A stretch of 64,000 nt of DNA, from assembly GCF_001282115.1 (NCBI RefSeq), contig NZ_LJBR01000064.1, positions 42,244 through 106,243 of the forward strand, written 5' to 3'. Positions 19,093-28,026 of this stretch are shown piece after piece. Position numbers and translations under genes: made by a program. How positions within the stretch are numbered: position 1 is the stretch's first letter; each line of letters begins with the position of its first letter. This DNA is from Streptomyces sp. NRRL B-24085 (GTDB taxonomy: Bacteria; Actinomycetota; Actinomycetes; Streptomycetales; Streptomycetaceae). The notes beneath the pieces are model-generated. The model worked only from the letters and a program-made list of their open reading frames with translations. It was not told where the DNA came from and made no database searches.

Positions 19093-19120
19093 CTATCCAG
19101 TTAATTAACCCACTGGATAG
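19093..19120. promoter_or_regulatory. Nested palindromic operator upstream of the MHS transporter
   Basis: CTATCCAGT (19093-19101) and ACTGGATAG (19112-19120) form a perfect 9-bp inverted repeat with a 10-base spacer. Inside it, GTTAATTAAC (19100-19109) is itself a perfect palindrome. Such AT-rich sequence is rare in this ~72% GC DNA. The site is 30 bases upstream of the transporter start, where a repressor would block transcription. The adjacent TetR protein is the natural candidate. Confidence 0.65.
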
Positions 19121-19188
19121 TTAGTAGCGGTTGCGGAGGATGTTGCGCCCGCATGTCCGGCGTGTCAAGGGGTCGTACCGGGCCCGGC

Positions 19189-19854
19189 TCAGTCCGCCGC
19201 ACGCTCCGCGGTCAGATACGCGATCACCATGTCCCCCAGCATGGCCCGGTAGTGCTCGCGCTGTTCCGGGGCGACCAGGTCGCGGCCGAAGAGGGCGCCG
19301 AAGGTGTGCCGGTTGGCGACCCTGAAGAAGCAGAACGAGCTGATCATCGCGTGCAGGTCGACCGCGTCCACGTCCGCGGTGAACAGGCCGGACTCCTGCC
19401 CCGAGGCCAAAATGCGGCGGATCACGTCGAGCGCGGGGGAGCCGATCCTGCCGAGCTTCTCGGAGCCGGCGATGTGCTCGGCCCCGTGGATGTTCTCGAT
19501 GCTGACCAGACGGATGAAGTCGGGGTGCTGCTCGTGGTGGTCGAAGGTCAGCTCCGCGAGGCGCCGGATCGCGGCGACCGGGTCCAGGTGCTCGACGTCC
19601 AGCTCCTGCTCCGCCTCCCGGATCACGCCGTACGCCCGCTCCAGGACGGCGGTGAACAACTGCTCCTTGCCGCCGAAGTAGTAGTAGATCATCCGCTTGG
19701 TGGTACGGGTGCGGGCGGCGATCTCGTCGACGCGGGCGCCGTCGTAGCCGGCCCGCGCGAACTCCTGGGTGGCCACGTCGAGGATCTCGGCCTGGGTGCG
19801 GGCGGCGTCACGGATCCGCCCGCCGGGTCGTGCCGGTTCGTCGACGCTGGTCAT
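19189..19854 (-). CDS. TetR-family transcriptional regulator
   Basis: 221 aa. AAGGA before the ATG. The N-terminal DNA-binding domain is at about residues 15-62 (ILDVATQEFARAGYDGARVD, then RTRTTKRMIYYYFGGKEQLF), the classical TetR helix-turn-helix. The C-terminal ligand domain contains LASGQESGLFTADVDAVDLH and a segment similar to the TetR C-terminal family with SFCFFRVANRHTF. It lies between the MHS transporter (same strand) and the divergent shikimate dehydrogenase, each with a palindromic site in its promoter, so it probably represses one or both in response to the imported acid. Confidence 0.92.
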   Translation of the reverse strand: MTSVDEPARPGGRIRDAARTQAEILDVATQEFARAGYDGARVDEIAARTRTTKRMIYYYFGGKEQLFTAVLERAYGVIREAEQELDVEHLDPVAAIRRLAELTFDHHEQHPDFIRLVSIENIHGAEHIAGSEKLGRIGSPALDVIRRILASGQESGLFTADVDAVDLHAMISSFCFFRVANRHTFGALFGRDLVAPEQREHYRAMLGDMVIAYLTAERAAD

Positions 19855-19940
19855 CGGGTTCCTTCGGGAGAGCGGCCGGTGCCGCAGATTCTAGAAGGCG
19901 CCGCCCCGCTCTTCCCCGGCGGCCGTCCGGCTGATATAGC

Positions 19941-19962
19941 TAACGTACTGGTTCGTACATTA
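19941..19962. promoter_or_regulatory. Imperfect palindromic operator between tetR and shikimate dehydrogenase
   Basis: TAACGTAC (19941-19948) and GTACATTA (19955-19962) form an inverted repeat with one mismatch and a six-base spacer; flanking bases extend the symmetry. The site lies in the 129-bp divergent gap, 22 bases before the dehydrogenase GTG, and could control both directions. It does not share its arms with the palindrome at 19093-19120, so one regulator may bind two unlike sites or two regulators may be involved. Confidence 0.55.
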
Positions 19963-19983
19963 GTGCTCGGCTCAGGAGGTCGC

Positions 19984-20880
19984 GTGGCCAGGGACTCGTT
20001 TCTCGTCGGACTGATCGGCGCCGGCATCGGCCCCTCGCTGAGCCCGGCGCTGCACGAGCGGGAGGCGGACCGGCAGGGCCTGCGCTGTCTGTACCGGCTC
20101 ATCGACATCGACGTGCTCGGTGTGCGCCCCGAGGCGGTCGGCGAACTGGTGCGGGCCGCCCGCGACCTCGGTTTCGACGGGCTGAACATCACCCACCCCT
20201 GCAAGCAGCTGGTCATCGGGCACCTGGACGCGCTCAGCCCGCAGGCCGAGGCGCTGGGCGCGGTCAACACCGTCGTCTTCGAGAACGGCCGGGCGACCGG
20301 GCACAACACGGACGTCACCGGCTTCGCCGCGTCCTTCGCGCGCGGGCTGCCCGACGTGCCCCTGGACCGGGTCGTGCAACTGGGCGCCGGAGGGGCGGGG
20401 GCGGCCGTCGCACACGCCATGCTCACCCTGGGCGCCGGGCGGGTCACGGTCGTCGACGCGCTCGCCGACCGGGCCGCCGCCCTCGCCGCCGCCCTGAACG
20501 GCCACTTCGGCGAGGGACGCGCGGCCGCGGCCGGCCCGGACCGGCTGGCCCCGCTGCTGGCCGACGCCGACGGTCTCGTGCACGCGACCCCCACCGGCAT
20601 GGCCGCCCATCCCGGACTGCCGCTGCCGGCCGGCCTGCTGCGCCCCGAGCTGTGGGTCGCCGAGGTCGTCTACCGCCCGCTGGAGACCGAACTGCTGCGC
20701 ACCGCCCGCACGCTGGGCTGCGCCACGCTCGACGGGGGCGGGATGGCCGCCTTCCAGGCCGCGGACGCGTTCCGGCTGTTCACGGGGCGGGAGCCGGACG
20801 CGGCCCGGATGCTCGCGGACATCGCCGAACTGGCGGCCGCGGCCGGCACCCCCGAGCAGCCCCGGATCACTGCCGGTTGA
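19984..20880 (+). CDS. Quinate/shikimate dehydrogenase
   Basis: 298 aa. GTG at 19984 after CAGGAGG. Substrate motifs are GPSLSPALHE and NITHPCKQLV, whose lysine is catalytic, and GHNTDVTGF with the catalytic aspartate. The nucleotide fold is VVQLGAGGAGAAVAHAM, followed by VTVVDALADR; the aspartate after the second strand favours NAD over NADP. These features, and the resemblance to corynebacterial QsuD, indicate a catabolic quinate/shikimate dehydrogenase rather than biosynthetic AroE. A divergent TetR gene and a likely transporter are adjacent. Its last 14 bases overlap the convergent beta-helix gene. Confidence 0.9.
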   Translation: MARDSFLVGLIGAGIGPSLSPALHEREADRQGLRCLYRLIDIDVLGVRPEAVGELVRAARDLGFDGLNITHPCKQLVIGHLDALSPQAEALGAVNTVVFENGRATGHNTDVTGFAASFARGLPDVPLDRVVQLGAGGAGAAVAHAMLTLGAGRVTVVDALADRAAALAAALNGHFGEGRAAAAGPDRLAPLLADADGLVHATPTGMAAHPGLPLPAGLLRPELWVAEVVYRPLETELLRTARTLGCATLDGGGMAAFQAADAFRLFTGREPDAARMLADIAELAAAAGTPEQPRITAG

Positions 20881-22330
20881 TGGTCCGGGTGACCCCGGCG
20901 AAGACCGTCGTCGCGAGGATCCAGCCCGCGATGACCAGGGCGTACGACAGCGACTGGTACCAGCCCCGCGGAGCGAAGGCGCCCTCCTGGCCGAAGGAGA
21001 TCACCGGCAGCAGCAGGTCGAGGGTGTAGAAGACCGGGTCGAAGTGCGGGGCCTCGCCCGCCTTCAGCGGCGGCGGATGGTGCAGGCCGAACGCGACCGA
21101 GCCGACGGCCAGCAGGGAGACCAGCCACACCCCCGCGCGCAGCGGGTGGAAGCCGTAGCCGACGGCGGCGTCCTGGACGTGGCCCCACAGCCGTCCGTAC
21201 CAGGGCAGCGTCGCGCGACGGCGGCGCTGCTTGGCGAGCTGGACCAGCCGGGCGGCGTGGTCGTCGCCGATCCGGCGGTACGCGGCCGTCAACTGCTCGT
21301 AGGCGTGCGGGACATAGCCCTCCCGGTCGCGCTCCAGCATGGGAAGGCGGCGCTCGGCGGGCTCCTGCGGGGTGAGCGAGGTGTAGACGAGCTTGTTGAA
21401 CTGCACCTCCTCCGGCACCACTTCCGGTTCCAGGAACAGGTCGTCGATCTGCGCGCGACGCAGACTGAGGGTGCCCTCGACGGGCGGCCCCTTGCGCAGC
21501 CACAGCTCCCCGATGGTGGAGCTGTTCGCCCTGAGGGCGGCGTCGCCCGGGTTCGACAGATGGGCGTACGAGAAGTCGAGCCGGCCCGCGATCCGGGCGC
21601 CCCGCAGGCCGATCCAGCCGAAGGCGTGCGACCGGCGCAGATGGAAGTCGCCCTCCACGACGAGGGTCTGCGCGTCCAGGACGATGTCGCCGGGGTGGCT
21701 GAGCCGCGCGTCGTTGAGGTTGACGGAGCCGGCGACGGTGGCGCCGTTGAGACGGACCTCGCCGTGGGCGCGCAGGCCCGGGGCCCACAGGTCGTCGCCG
21801 ATGCTCATGTGGTTGAGCTGGAGCGCGGGCTCCCCGGCGTCGACCGCGGTGATCTCGGCGCGGTCCATGAACAGGGCCCCCGCGATCTGCGCTCCGCCGA
21901 GCCGCACCGGGCCGTTCACCCGGGCGTCCGTCAGCCGGAGCACCGCCTCCACGTGCAGGGTGGCGGCGGTCAGCCCCGGCAGCACGGAACCGCTGAGGTT
22001 CAACTGGCGCAGCCGGCAGCCGTACAGCAGGGGTGTGTCGTCGAAGAAGCAGTGACTGAGGCGTACGGCGTGCTCGACGGTGCCGTACTGCAACCCGAGC
22101 ACACCGGTGACCCGGGCACCCGCGACCTTGAGCGCGGGTATCTCCCCATCCTCCTGGGGTCCGTTGAGCATCAGCGCCCGCAACACGGAGGCCCGCACGG
22201 TGCGTTCGCCGCCCCACCCGGCGCCGCCCGCCACGTCCTCGCCCTCCGCCGTACGGAAGTCCACGGCCTCGCCCTTCGGGAAGGCACGCCACACCCGCAG
22301 TTCGGCCGGGGTCAGGTTGTCGATCTCCAT
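20867..22330 (-). CDS. Membrane protein with beta-helix (pentapeptide-like) repeats
   Basis: 487 aa. Residues ~60-320 consist of repeated short strands with small and hydrophobic residues (LKVAGARVTGVLGL, LNGATVAGSVNLNDARLSHP, LRGARIAGRLDFSYAHLSNP), the pattern of a right-handed beta-helix. Near the C-terminus two or three hydrophobic segments occur (AGVWLVSLLAVGSVAFGL; LSYALVIAGWILATTVFAGV), so it is membrane-anchored. Similar actinomycete proteins are often labelled membrane-associated oxidoreductase, but no cofactor-binding motif is visible. Function unknown; it may act in protein-protein interaction or as a scaffold. It overlaps the convergent dehydrogenase gene by 14 bases. Confidence 0.82.
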   Translation of the reverse strand: MEIDNLTPAELRVWRAFPKGEAVDFRTAEGEDVAGGAGWGGERTVRASVLRALMLNGPQEDGEIPALKVAGARVTGVLGLQYGTVEHAVRLSHCFFDDTPLLYGCRLRQLNLSGSVLPGLTAATLHVEAVLRLTDARVNGPVRLGGAQIAGALFMDRAEITAVDAGEPALQLNHMSIGDDLWAPGLRAHGEVRLNGATVAGSVNLNDARLSHPGDIVLDAQTLVVEGDFHLRRSHAFGWIGLRGARIAGRLDFSYAHLSNPGDAALRANSSTIGELWLRKGPPVEGTLSLRRAQIDDLFLEPEVVPEEVQFNKLVYTSLTPQEPAERRLPMLERDREGYVPHAYEQLTAAYRRIGDDHAARLVQLAKQRRRRATLPWYGRLWGHVQDAAVGYGFHPLRAGVWLVSLLAVGSVAFGLHHPPPLKAGEAPHFDPVFYTLDLLLPVISFGQEGAFAPRGWYQSLSYALVIAGWILATTVFAGVTRTINRQ

Positions 22331-22384
22331 CAGCCGTGACTCTCCAACGCCCGCGTCACGGTGTCAACTGGCCCCACGGACGGC

Positions 22385-22416
22385 GACGGCCCGGGAGTCG
22401 GTGCTCCCGGGCCGTC
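22385..22416 (-). terminator. Strong hairpin terminator after the pentose phosphate operon
   Basis: GACGGCCCGGGAG (22385-22397) and CTCCCGGGCCGTC (22404-22416) pair perfectly over 13 bp with a six-base loop. It lies just after the histidine phosphatase stop codon on the minus strand, at the end of the tkt-to-phosphatase run. No T-run follows, as is common for Streptomyces terminators. Confidence 0.7.
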
Positions 22417-22429
22417 CACAACTGCCGTG

Positions 22430-23017
22430 CTAGGCCCTCGTGTTCCACTCAGCGATCACCGGCCGGTCGTGTTCCGTCGACAGCCGGCTCACCGTGCCGG
22501 TCGCGAGCTGGAACAGACGCCCTTCCGCCGGGGTCAGGCCCAGCCGGCGGGCCGTCAGGACCCGCAGGAAGTGGGCGTGGGCCACGAGGACCACATCCCC
22601 GTCGGGGAGGGCGGCGTCGACGCGGGCGAGGACCCGGTCGGCCCGCCGGCCGATCTGCTCCGGCGACTCCCCGGGGTGCCCTTCGGGCCCGGGCGGGACC
22701 CCGTCGGTCCACAGGTCCCAGTCGGGCCGGGTCCGGTGGATGTCGACCGTGGTGACGCCCTCGTAGGCGCCGTAGTCCCACTCGTGGAGGTCGGGGTCGG
22801 TCACCGCCCCGGTGATGCCCGCCAGTTCGGCGGTGCGTATCGCGCGGCCCAGCTCACTGGTCAACGCGAGTGAGAAGGTCCGGCCGGACAGGAGCGGAGC
22901 GAGCGACTTGGCCTGTTCCTCGCCGTGCTGGGTGAGGGGCAGGTCGGTCCAGCTGGTGTGCTGTCCCGACACGCTCCACTCCGTCTCACCATGGCGGACC
23001 AGAAGGAGATCCCCCAT
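22430..23017 (-). CDS. Histidine phosphatase family protein
   Basis: 195 aa phosphoglycerate-mutase-like enzyme. The catalytic RHGE is at residues 8-11 (LLLVRHGETEWSVSGQHTS), the second histidine is in VLVAHAHFLRVLTARRLGL, and the acid/base glutamate is in HEWDYGAYEGVT. It removes phosphate from a small phospho-ester. It starts only 7 bases after gnd and ends the operon, so a sugar-phosphate substrate linked to central carbon metabolism is likely but unproven. The strong hairpin at 22385-22416 follows. Confidence 0.9.
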   Translation of the reverse strand: MGDLLLVRHGETEWSVSGQHTSWTDLPLTQHGEEQAKSLAPLLSGRTFSLALTSELGRAIRTAELAGITGAVTDPDLHEWDYGAYEGVTTVDIHRTRPDWDLWTDGVPPGPEGHPGESPEQIGRRADRVLARVDAALPDGDVVLVAHAHFLRVLTARRLGLTPAEGRLFQLATGTVSRLSTEHDRPVIAEWNTRA

Positions 23018-23024
23018 GGCGCGC

Positions 23025-23912
23025 CTACTTCTTCGACTCGACGGCGTGCCCGCCGAACTGGTTGCGCAGCGCCGCGACCATCTTCATCTGCGGGGAGTCG
23101 TCCTGGCGGGACGCGAACCGGGCGAACAGCGACGCGGTGATCGTGGGCAGCGGCACCGCGTTGTCGACGGCCGCCTCCACGGTCCACCGGCCCTCACCGG
23201 AGTCCTGCGCGTACCCGCGCAGCTTGTCCAGGTGCTCGTCCTCGTCGAGGGCGTTGACCGCGAGGTCGAGCAGCCAGGAACGGATGACGGTCCCCTCCTG
23301 CCAGGAGCGGAACACCTCCCGCACGCTGTCCACCGACTCGACCTTCTCAAGGAGCTCCCAGCCCTCGGCGTACGCCTGCATCATGGCGTACTCGATGCCG
23401 TTGTGGACCATCTTGGAGAAGTGCCCGGCGCCGACCTTGCCGGCGTGGACATAGCCGTACGGCCCCTCGGGCTTGAGCGCCTCGAAGATCGGCTGGAGCC
23501 GGTCCACGTGCTCCTTGTCGCCGCCGACCATGAGGGCGTAGCCGTTCTTCAGGCCCCACACCCCGCCGGAGACGCCCGCGTCGACGAAGCCGATGCCCTT
23601 GGCGCCGAGTTCCGCCGCGTGCTTCTCGTCGTCCGTCCAGCGGGAGTTGCCGCCGTCGACGACGGTGTCACCGGGGGAGAGGAGCTCGCCGAGCTCGTCC
23701 ACCACGGACTGGGTGGCGGCGCCGGCCGGCACCATCACCCACACCGTGCGCGGCGCCTCGAGCTTGTCGACCAGCTCGGCGAGGCTCGCCACGTCGGAGA
23801 CCTCGGGGTTGCGGTCGTAGCCGATGACGGTGTGGCCGGCGCGGCGGATCCGCTCGCGCATGTTGCCGCCCATCTTGCCCAGGCCGATGAGACCGAGCTG
23901 CATCGCTGTCAT
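23025..23912 (-). CDS. gnd: 6-phosphogluconate dehydrogenase, decarboxylating (short form)
   Basis: 295 aa, the short YqeC/GndA-like class rather than the ~470-aa form. LGLIGLGKMGGNMRERI is the nucleotide-binding loop, DGGNSRWTDDEKHAAEL and GVSGGVWGLKNGYALMVGG the substrate motif, and GHFSKMVHNGIEYAMMQAY the catalytic helix. It converts 6-phosphogluconate to ribulose 5-phosphate, CO2 and reduced nicotinamide. The start at 23912, one base after the pgi stop, has GGAAG upstream; an ATG nine bases in is possible. The short forms often prefer NAD, and VIGYDRN, with aspartate after the second strand, fits that. Confidence 0.93.
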   Translation of the reverse strand: MTAMQLGLIGLGKMGGNMRERIRRAGHTVIGYDRNPEVSDVASLAELVDKLEAPRTVWVMVPAGAATQSVVDELGELLSPGDTVVDGGNSRWTDDEKHAAELGAKGIGFVDAGVSGGVWGLKNGYALMVGGDKEHVDRLQPIFEALKPEGPYGYVHAGKVGAGHFSKMVHNGIEYAMMQAYAEGWELLEKVESVDSVREVFRSWQEGTVIRSWLLDLAVNALDEDEHLDKLRGYAQDSGEGRWTVEAAVDNAVPLPTITASLFARFASRQDDSPQMKMVAALRNQFGGHAVESKK

Positions 23913-23913
23913 G

Positions 23914-25566
23914 TCAGTGCACTTCCTTCAGTTCACGGTAGGCGGCCACGAGGGCGGTGGTGGAGGCGTCGAGGCCGGGGACCTCGGCGCCCTCGGTCAG
24001 GGCGGGCTCGACGCGCTTGGCGAGGACCTTGCCGAGCTCGACGCCCCACTGGTCGAAGGAGTCGATGTTCCAGACCGCGCCCTGGACGAACACCTTGTGC
24101 TCGTAGAGGGCGATCAACTGGCCGAGGACGGAGGGGGTGAGCTCCTTGGCCAGGATCGTGGTCGTGGGGTGGTTGCCCTGGAAGGTGCGGTGCGCCACCT
24201 GCTCCTCGGCCACGCCCTCCGCGCGCACCTCCTCGGCGGTCTTGCCGAAGGCGAGCGCCTGCCCCTGCGCGAACAGGTTGGCCATCAACAGGTCGTGCTG
24301 CGCCTTGAGTTCGTCGCTCAGTTCGCCGACCGGACGGGCGAAGCCGATGAGGTCGGCCGGGATGAGCTTGGTGCCCTGGTGGATCAACTGGTAGTAGGCG
24401 TGCTGCCCGTTGGTGCCGGGCGTGCCCCACACCACCGGCCCGGTCTGCCACTCCACGGGCCGTCCGTCACGGTCCACCGACTTGCCGTTGGACTCCATGT
24501 CGAGCTGCTGGAGGTAGGCCGTGAACTTCGACAGGTAGTGCGAGTAGGGCAGGACCGCGTGCGACTGGGCGTCGTGGAAATTGCCGTACCAGATGCCCAG
24601 CAGGCCCATCAGCAGCGGGGCGTTGGCCTCGGCGGGCGCGTTCCGGAAGTGCTCGTCGACGATCCGGAAGCCGTCGAGCATCTCCCGGAACCGGTCCTGG
24701 CCGATGGCGATCATCAAGGAGAGGCCGATCGCCGAGTCGTAGGAGTAGCGGCCGCCGACCCAGTCCCAGAACTCGAACATGTTGTCCGGGTCGATGCCGA
24801 AGTCGGTGACCTTCTCGGCGTTCGTCGACAGGGCCACGAAGTGCTTGGCGACGGCCTTGTCGTCGTGGAGGCCGTCCGGGCCCTCCAGCAGCCAGGTGCG
24901 GGCCGAGGTGGCGTTGGTGATCGTCTCGATGGTGGTGAACGTCTTGGACGCGACGATGAACAGGGTCTCGGCCGGGTCGAGGTCGCGCACCGCCTCGTGC
25001 AGGTCGGCGCCGTCCACGTTGGAGACGAATCGGAAGGTCAACTCCCGTGCCGTGAAGGCCCGCAGGGCCTCGTAGGCCATCGCGGGGCCGAGGTCGGAGC
25101 CGCCGATGCCGATGTTGACGACGTTCTTGATCCGCTTGCCGGTGTGGCCGGTCCACTCGCCGGAGCGGACCCGGTTCGCGAAGTCGCTCATCTTGTCGAG
25201 CACGGCGTGCACGCGGGGCACGACGTTCTCGCCGTCGACCTCGATCACCGCGTCGGCGGGGGCGCGCAGCGCGGTGTGCAGCACGGCCCGACCCTCGGTC
25301 GTGTTGATCTTCTCGCCGCGGAACATGGCGTCGCGCAGCCCGAACACGTCGGTGGCGGTGGCCAGTTCCTGGAGCAGGGCCAGGGTCTCGTCGGTGATCA
25401 GGTGCTTGGAGTAGTCGATGCGCAGGTCGCCCACGCGCACCACGTACCGCTCGGCGCGCCCGGGGTCCTCTGCGAACAGCTCACGCAGATGCGCGTGCTG
25501 CTCGGCGCGGTGGTCCTCCAGGGCCGTCCACTCGGGGCGGTGCGTCAGAAGAGGGGAGTCAGACAT
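23914..25566 (-). CDS. pgi: Glucose-6-phosphate isomerase
   Basis: 550 aa, standard length. Family signatures are [16 protein letters not shown] and [20 protein letters not shown], plus [18 protein letters not shown] and [20 protein letters not shown]. It interconverts glucose 6-phosphate and fructose 6-phosphate, linking glycolysis to the oxidative pentose phosphate enzymes beside it. The start overlaps the opcA stop by 8 bases, so translation is coupled. Streptomyces commonly carry a second isomerase elsewhere; this copy is embedded in the pentose phosphate operon. Confidence 0.97.
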   Translation of the reverse strand: MSDSPLLTHRPEWTALEDHRAEQHAHLRELFAEDPGRAERYVVRVGDLRIDYSKHLITDETLALLQELATATDVFGLRDAMFRGEKINTTEGRAVLHTALRAPADAVIEVDGENVVPRVHAVLDKMSDFANRVRSGEWTGHTGKRIKNVVNIGIGGSDLGPAMAYEALRAFTARELTFRFVSNVDGADLHEAVRDLDPAETLFIVASKTFTTIETITNATSARTWLLEGPDGLHDDKAVAKHFVALSTNAEKVTDFGIDPDNMFEFWDWVGGRYSYDSAIGLSLMIAIGQDRFREMLDGFRIVDEHFRNAPAEANAPLLMGLLGIWYGNFHDAQSHAVLPYSHYLSKFTAYLQQLDMESNGKSVDRDGRPVEWQTGPVVWGTPGTNGQHAYYQLIHQGTKLIPADLIGFARPVGELSDELKAQHDLLMANLFAQGQALAFGKTAEEVRAEGVAEEQVAHRTFQGNHPTTTILAKELTPSVLGQLIALYEHKVFVQGAVWNIDSFDQWGVELGKVLAKRVEPALTEGAEVPGLDASTTALVAAYRELKEVH

Positions 25567-26494
25567 GAGCAGGGGTCTCCTTGCCGGCCTCGCCCCGCAG
25601 GGCGACGGCGTACATCTCGTCGGCGTCGAGGCGGCGAAGCTCCTCGGCGATCAGTTCAGAGGTGGAGCGGACCTTCAGCGCGAGGGTGCGGGAGGGCTGA
25701 CCCGGCAGGGACAGCGTGGCCAGCGGGCCCTCGGGGCGGTCGATGACGATCTCGCCGTTCGCGGTGCCCAGCCGGACGGCCGTGACGACCGGACCGTCGC
25801 TGACCACGCGGTCGATCCTCACCTTCAGCCGCGCCTCCAGCCAGCGCGCGAGCAGTTCGGCGGCCGGGTTCTCGGCCTCGGCCTCCACGGCCCCGGAGAC
25901 GATCTCCGCGCGGGCCTGGTCGAGGGCCGCCGCCAGCATCGAGCGCCACGGCGTCAGCCGGGTCCAGGCGAGGTCCGTGTCGCCCGGAGCGTAGGAGCGG
26001 ACCCGGGCGGCGAGGACGTCGAGGGGGTTGGCCACGGCGTACAGGTCGGTGATCCGGCGCTGGGCCAGCGCGCCCAGCGGGTCCTTCGCGGGGTTCTCCG
26101 GCGCGTCCACCGGCCACCACACGACGACCGGGGCGTCGGGCAGCAGCAGCGGCAGCACGACGGAGTCGGCGTGGTCGGACACCTCGCCGTAGGTCCGCAG
26201 GATGACAGTCTCGCCGGTGCCGGCGTCGGCGCCCACCCGGACCTCGGCGTCGAGGTGCGAGTTGGTGCGGTCGCGCGGGGTGCGGGCGTGCCGCTTGATG
26301 ACGACCAGGGTGCGCGAGGGGTGCTCGTGCGAGGCCTCCTCGGCCGCCTTGATCGCGTCGTAGGCGTTCTCCTCGTCCGTGACGATCACCATCGTCAGGA
26401 CCATGCCCACCGCGGGCGTTCCGATGGCGCGGCGACCCTGCACCAGCGCCTTGTTGATCTTGCTTGCCGTGGTGTCGGTCAGGTCGATCTTCAT
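25559..26494 (-). CDS. opcA: Glucose-6-phosphate dehydrogenase assembly protein OpcA
   Basis: 311 aa, typical OpcA length. The N-terminus ([20 protein letters not shown]) and the central [20 protein letters not shown] are characteristic. OpcA is required for assembly or redox activation of glucose-6-phosphate dehydrogenase in actinobacteria and cyanobacteria. The ATG overlaps the zwf stop (ATGA) and the stop overlaps pgi, so zwf, opcA and pgi are translated in coupled fashion, which should keep the partner subunits in step. Confidence 0.95.
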   Translation of the reverse strand: MKIDLTDTTASKINKALVQGRRAIGTPAVGMVLTMVIVTDEENAYDAIKAAEEASHEHPSRTLVVIKRHARTPRDRTNSHLDAEVRVGADAGTGETVILRTYGEVSDHADSVVLPLLLPDAPVVVWWPVDAPENPAKDPLGALAQRRITDLYAVANPLDVLAARVRSYAPGDTDLAWTRLTPWRSMLAAALDQARAEIVSGAVEAEAENPAAELLARWLEARLKVRIDRVVSDGPVVTAVRLGTANGEIVIDRPEGPLATLSLPGQPSRTLALKVRSTSELIAEELRRLDADEMYAVALRGEAGKETPAHV

Positions 26495-28026
26495 GGCCTG
26501 CGCCAGCTCCGTCCGTCTCGTGCGAGCATCTCGTCGGCTTCCTCGGGTCCCCAGGTGCCCGACGCGTACTGCGCCGGACGGCCGTGGTTCGCCCAGTGCT
26601 CCTCGATCGGGTCGAGGATCTTCCAGGACTCTTCCACTTCCTGGTGGCGCGGGAACAGGTTGGCGTCCCCGAGGAGGACGTCCAGGATGAGCCGCTCGTA
26701 CGCCTCCGGACTGGACTCCGTGAACGACTCGCCGTAGGCGAAGTCCATCGTCACGTCCCGGATCTCCATCGAGGTGCCCGGCACCTTCGACCCGAAGCGG
26801 ACCGTCATGCCCTCGTCCGGCTGCACCCGGATGACGATGGCGTTGGAGCCGAGCTCCTCGGTGGCCGTGGAGTCGAAGGGCGAGTGCGGGGCCGTCTGGA
26901 AGACGACCGCGATCTCGGTGACCCGGCGGCCCAGCCGCTTGCCGGTGCGCAGGTAGAAGGGGACGCCCGCCCAGCGCCGGTTGTCCACGTTCAGCCTGAC
27001 GGCCGCGTACGTGTCCGTGGTGGAGGCCGCGTCGATGCCGTCCTCCTCCAGGTACCCGAGCACCTTCTCGCCGCCCTGCCAGGCGCCCGCGTACTGGCCG
27101 CGCACGGTGTGCCTGCCGAGGTCCTCCGGCAGCTTCACGGCCCTGAGGACCTTCAGCTTCTCGGTGAGCAGCGACTCGGCGTCGAAGGCGGCCGGCTCCT
27201 CCATGGCGGTGAGCGCCATGAGCTGGAGCAGGTGGTTCTGGATGACGTCACGGGCGGCGCCGATGCCGTCGTAGTAGCCGGCCCGGCCGCCGATGCCGAT
27301 GTCCTCGGCCATCGTGATCTGCACGTGGTCGACGTAGGAACGGTTCCAGATGGGCTCGTACATCTGGTTGGCGAAGCGCAGCGCCAGGATGTTCTGGACG
27401 GTCTCCTTGCCCAGGTAGTGGTCGATGCGGAAGACCTGGTCCGGCTCGAACACGTCGTGCACGAGGGTGTTGAGCTCGCGGGCGCTCTTCAGGTCGCGGC
27501 CGAACGGCTTCTCGATGACCGCCCGCCGCCAGGACCCCTCGGGGGCGTTCGCCAGCCCGTGCTTCTTGAGCTGCTGGACCACCTTGGGGAAGAACTTCGG
27601 CGGTACGGAGAGGTAGAAGGCGTAGTTGCCGCTGGTGCCGCGGGCCTTGTCCAGGTCCTCCACGGTCTGGCGGAGCTGCTTGAACGCCGTGTCGTCGTCG
27701 AAGTCGCCCGGGATGAACCGCATCCCCTCGGCGAGCTGCTGCCACACCTCCTCACGGAACTCGGTCCGCGCGTGCTCGCGCACGGAGTCGTGCACGATCT
27801 GCGCGAAGTCCTCGTCCTCCCAGTCCCGGCGGGCGAACCCGACGAGCGAGAAGCCCGGCGGGAGCATGCCGCGGTTGGCGAGGTCGTAGACGGCCGGCAT
27901 CAGCTTCTTGCGGGACAGGTCGCCGGTGACGCCGAAGATGACGAGCCCGGAGGGGCCGGCGATCCGGGGGAGACGCCGGTCGCGCTCGTCGCGCAGGGGG
28001 TTCTCCCAGTCGGCGGTGATGGTCAT
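26491..28026 (-). CDS. zwf: Glucose-6-phosphate 1-dehydrogenase
   Basis: 511 aa. The ATG at 28026 ([20 protein letters not shown]) overlaps the tal stop; a longer frame upstream is non-coding. [17 protein letters not shown] is the nucleotide-binding GxxGDLxxRK motif, [15 protein letters not shown] the substrate signature with catalytic histidine, and VIEKPFGRD is also conserved. It oxidises glucose 6-phosphate to 6-phosphogluconolactone, making NADPH for biosynthesis. It is tightly packed between tal and its assembly partner opcA. No gene for 6-phosphogluconolactonase is present in this operon. Confidence 0.97.
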   Translation of the reverse strand: MTITADWENPLRDERDRRLPRIAGPSGLVIFGVTGDLSRKKLMPAVYDLANRGMLPPGFSLVGFARRDWEDEDFAQIVHDSVREHARTEFREEVWQQLAEGMRFIPGDFDDDTAFKQLRQTVEDLDKARGTSGNYAFYLSVPPKFFPKVVQQLKKHGLANAPEGSWRRAVIEKPFGRDLKSARELNTLVHDVFEPDQVFRIDHYLGKETVQNILALRFANQMYEPIWNRSYVDHVQITMAEDIGIGGRAGYYDGIGAARDVIQNHLLQLMALTAMEEPAAFDAESLLTEKLKVLRAVKLPEDLGRHTVRGQYAGAWQGGEKVLGYLEEDGIDAASTTDTYAAVRLNVDNRRWAGVPFYLRTGKRLGRRVTEIAVVFQTAPHSPFDSTATEELGSNAIVIRVQPDEGMTVRFGSKVPGTSMEIRDVTMDFAYGESFTESSPEAYERLILDVLLGDANLFPRHQEVEESWKILDPIEEHWANHGRPAQYASGTWGPEEADEMLARDGRSWRRP

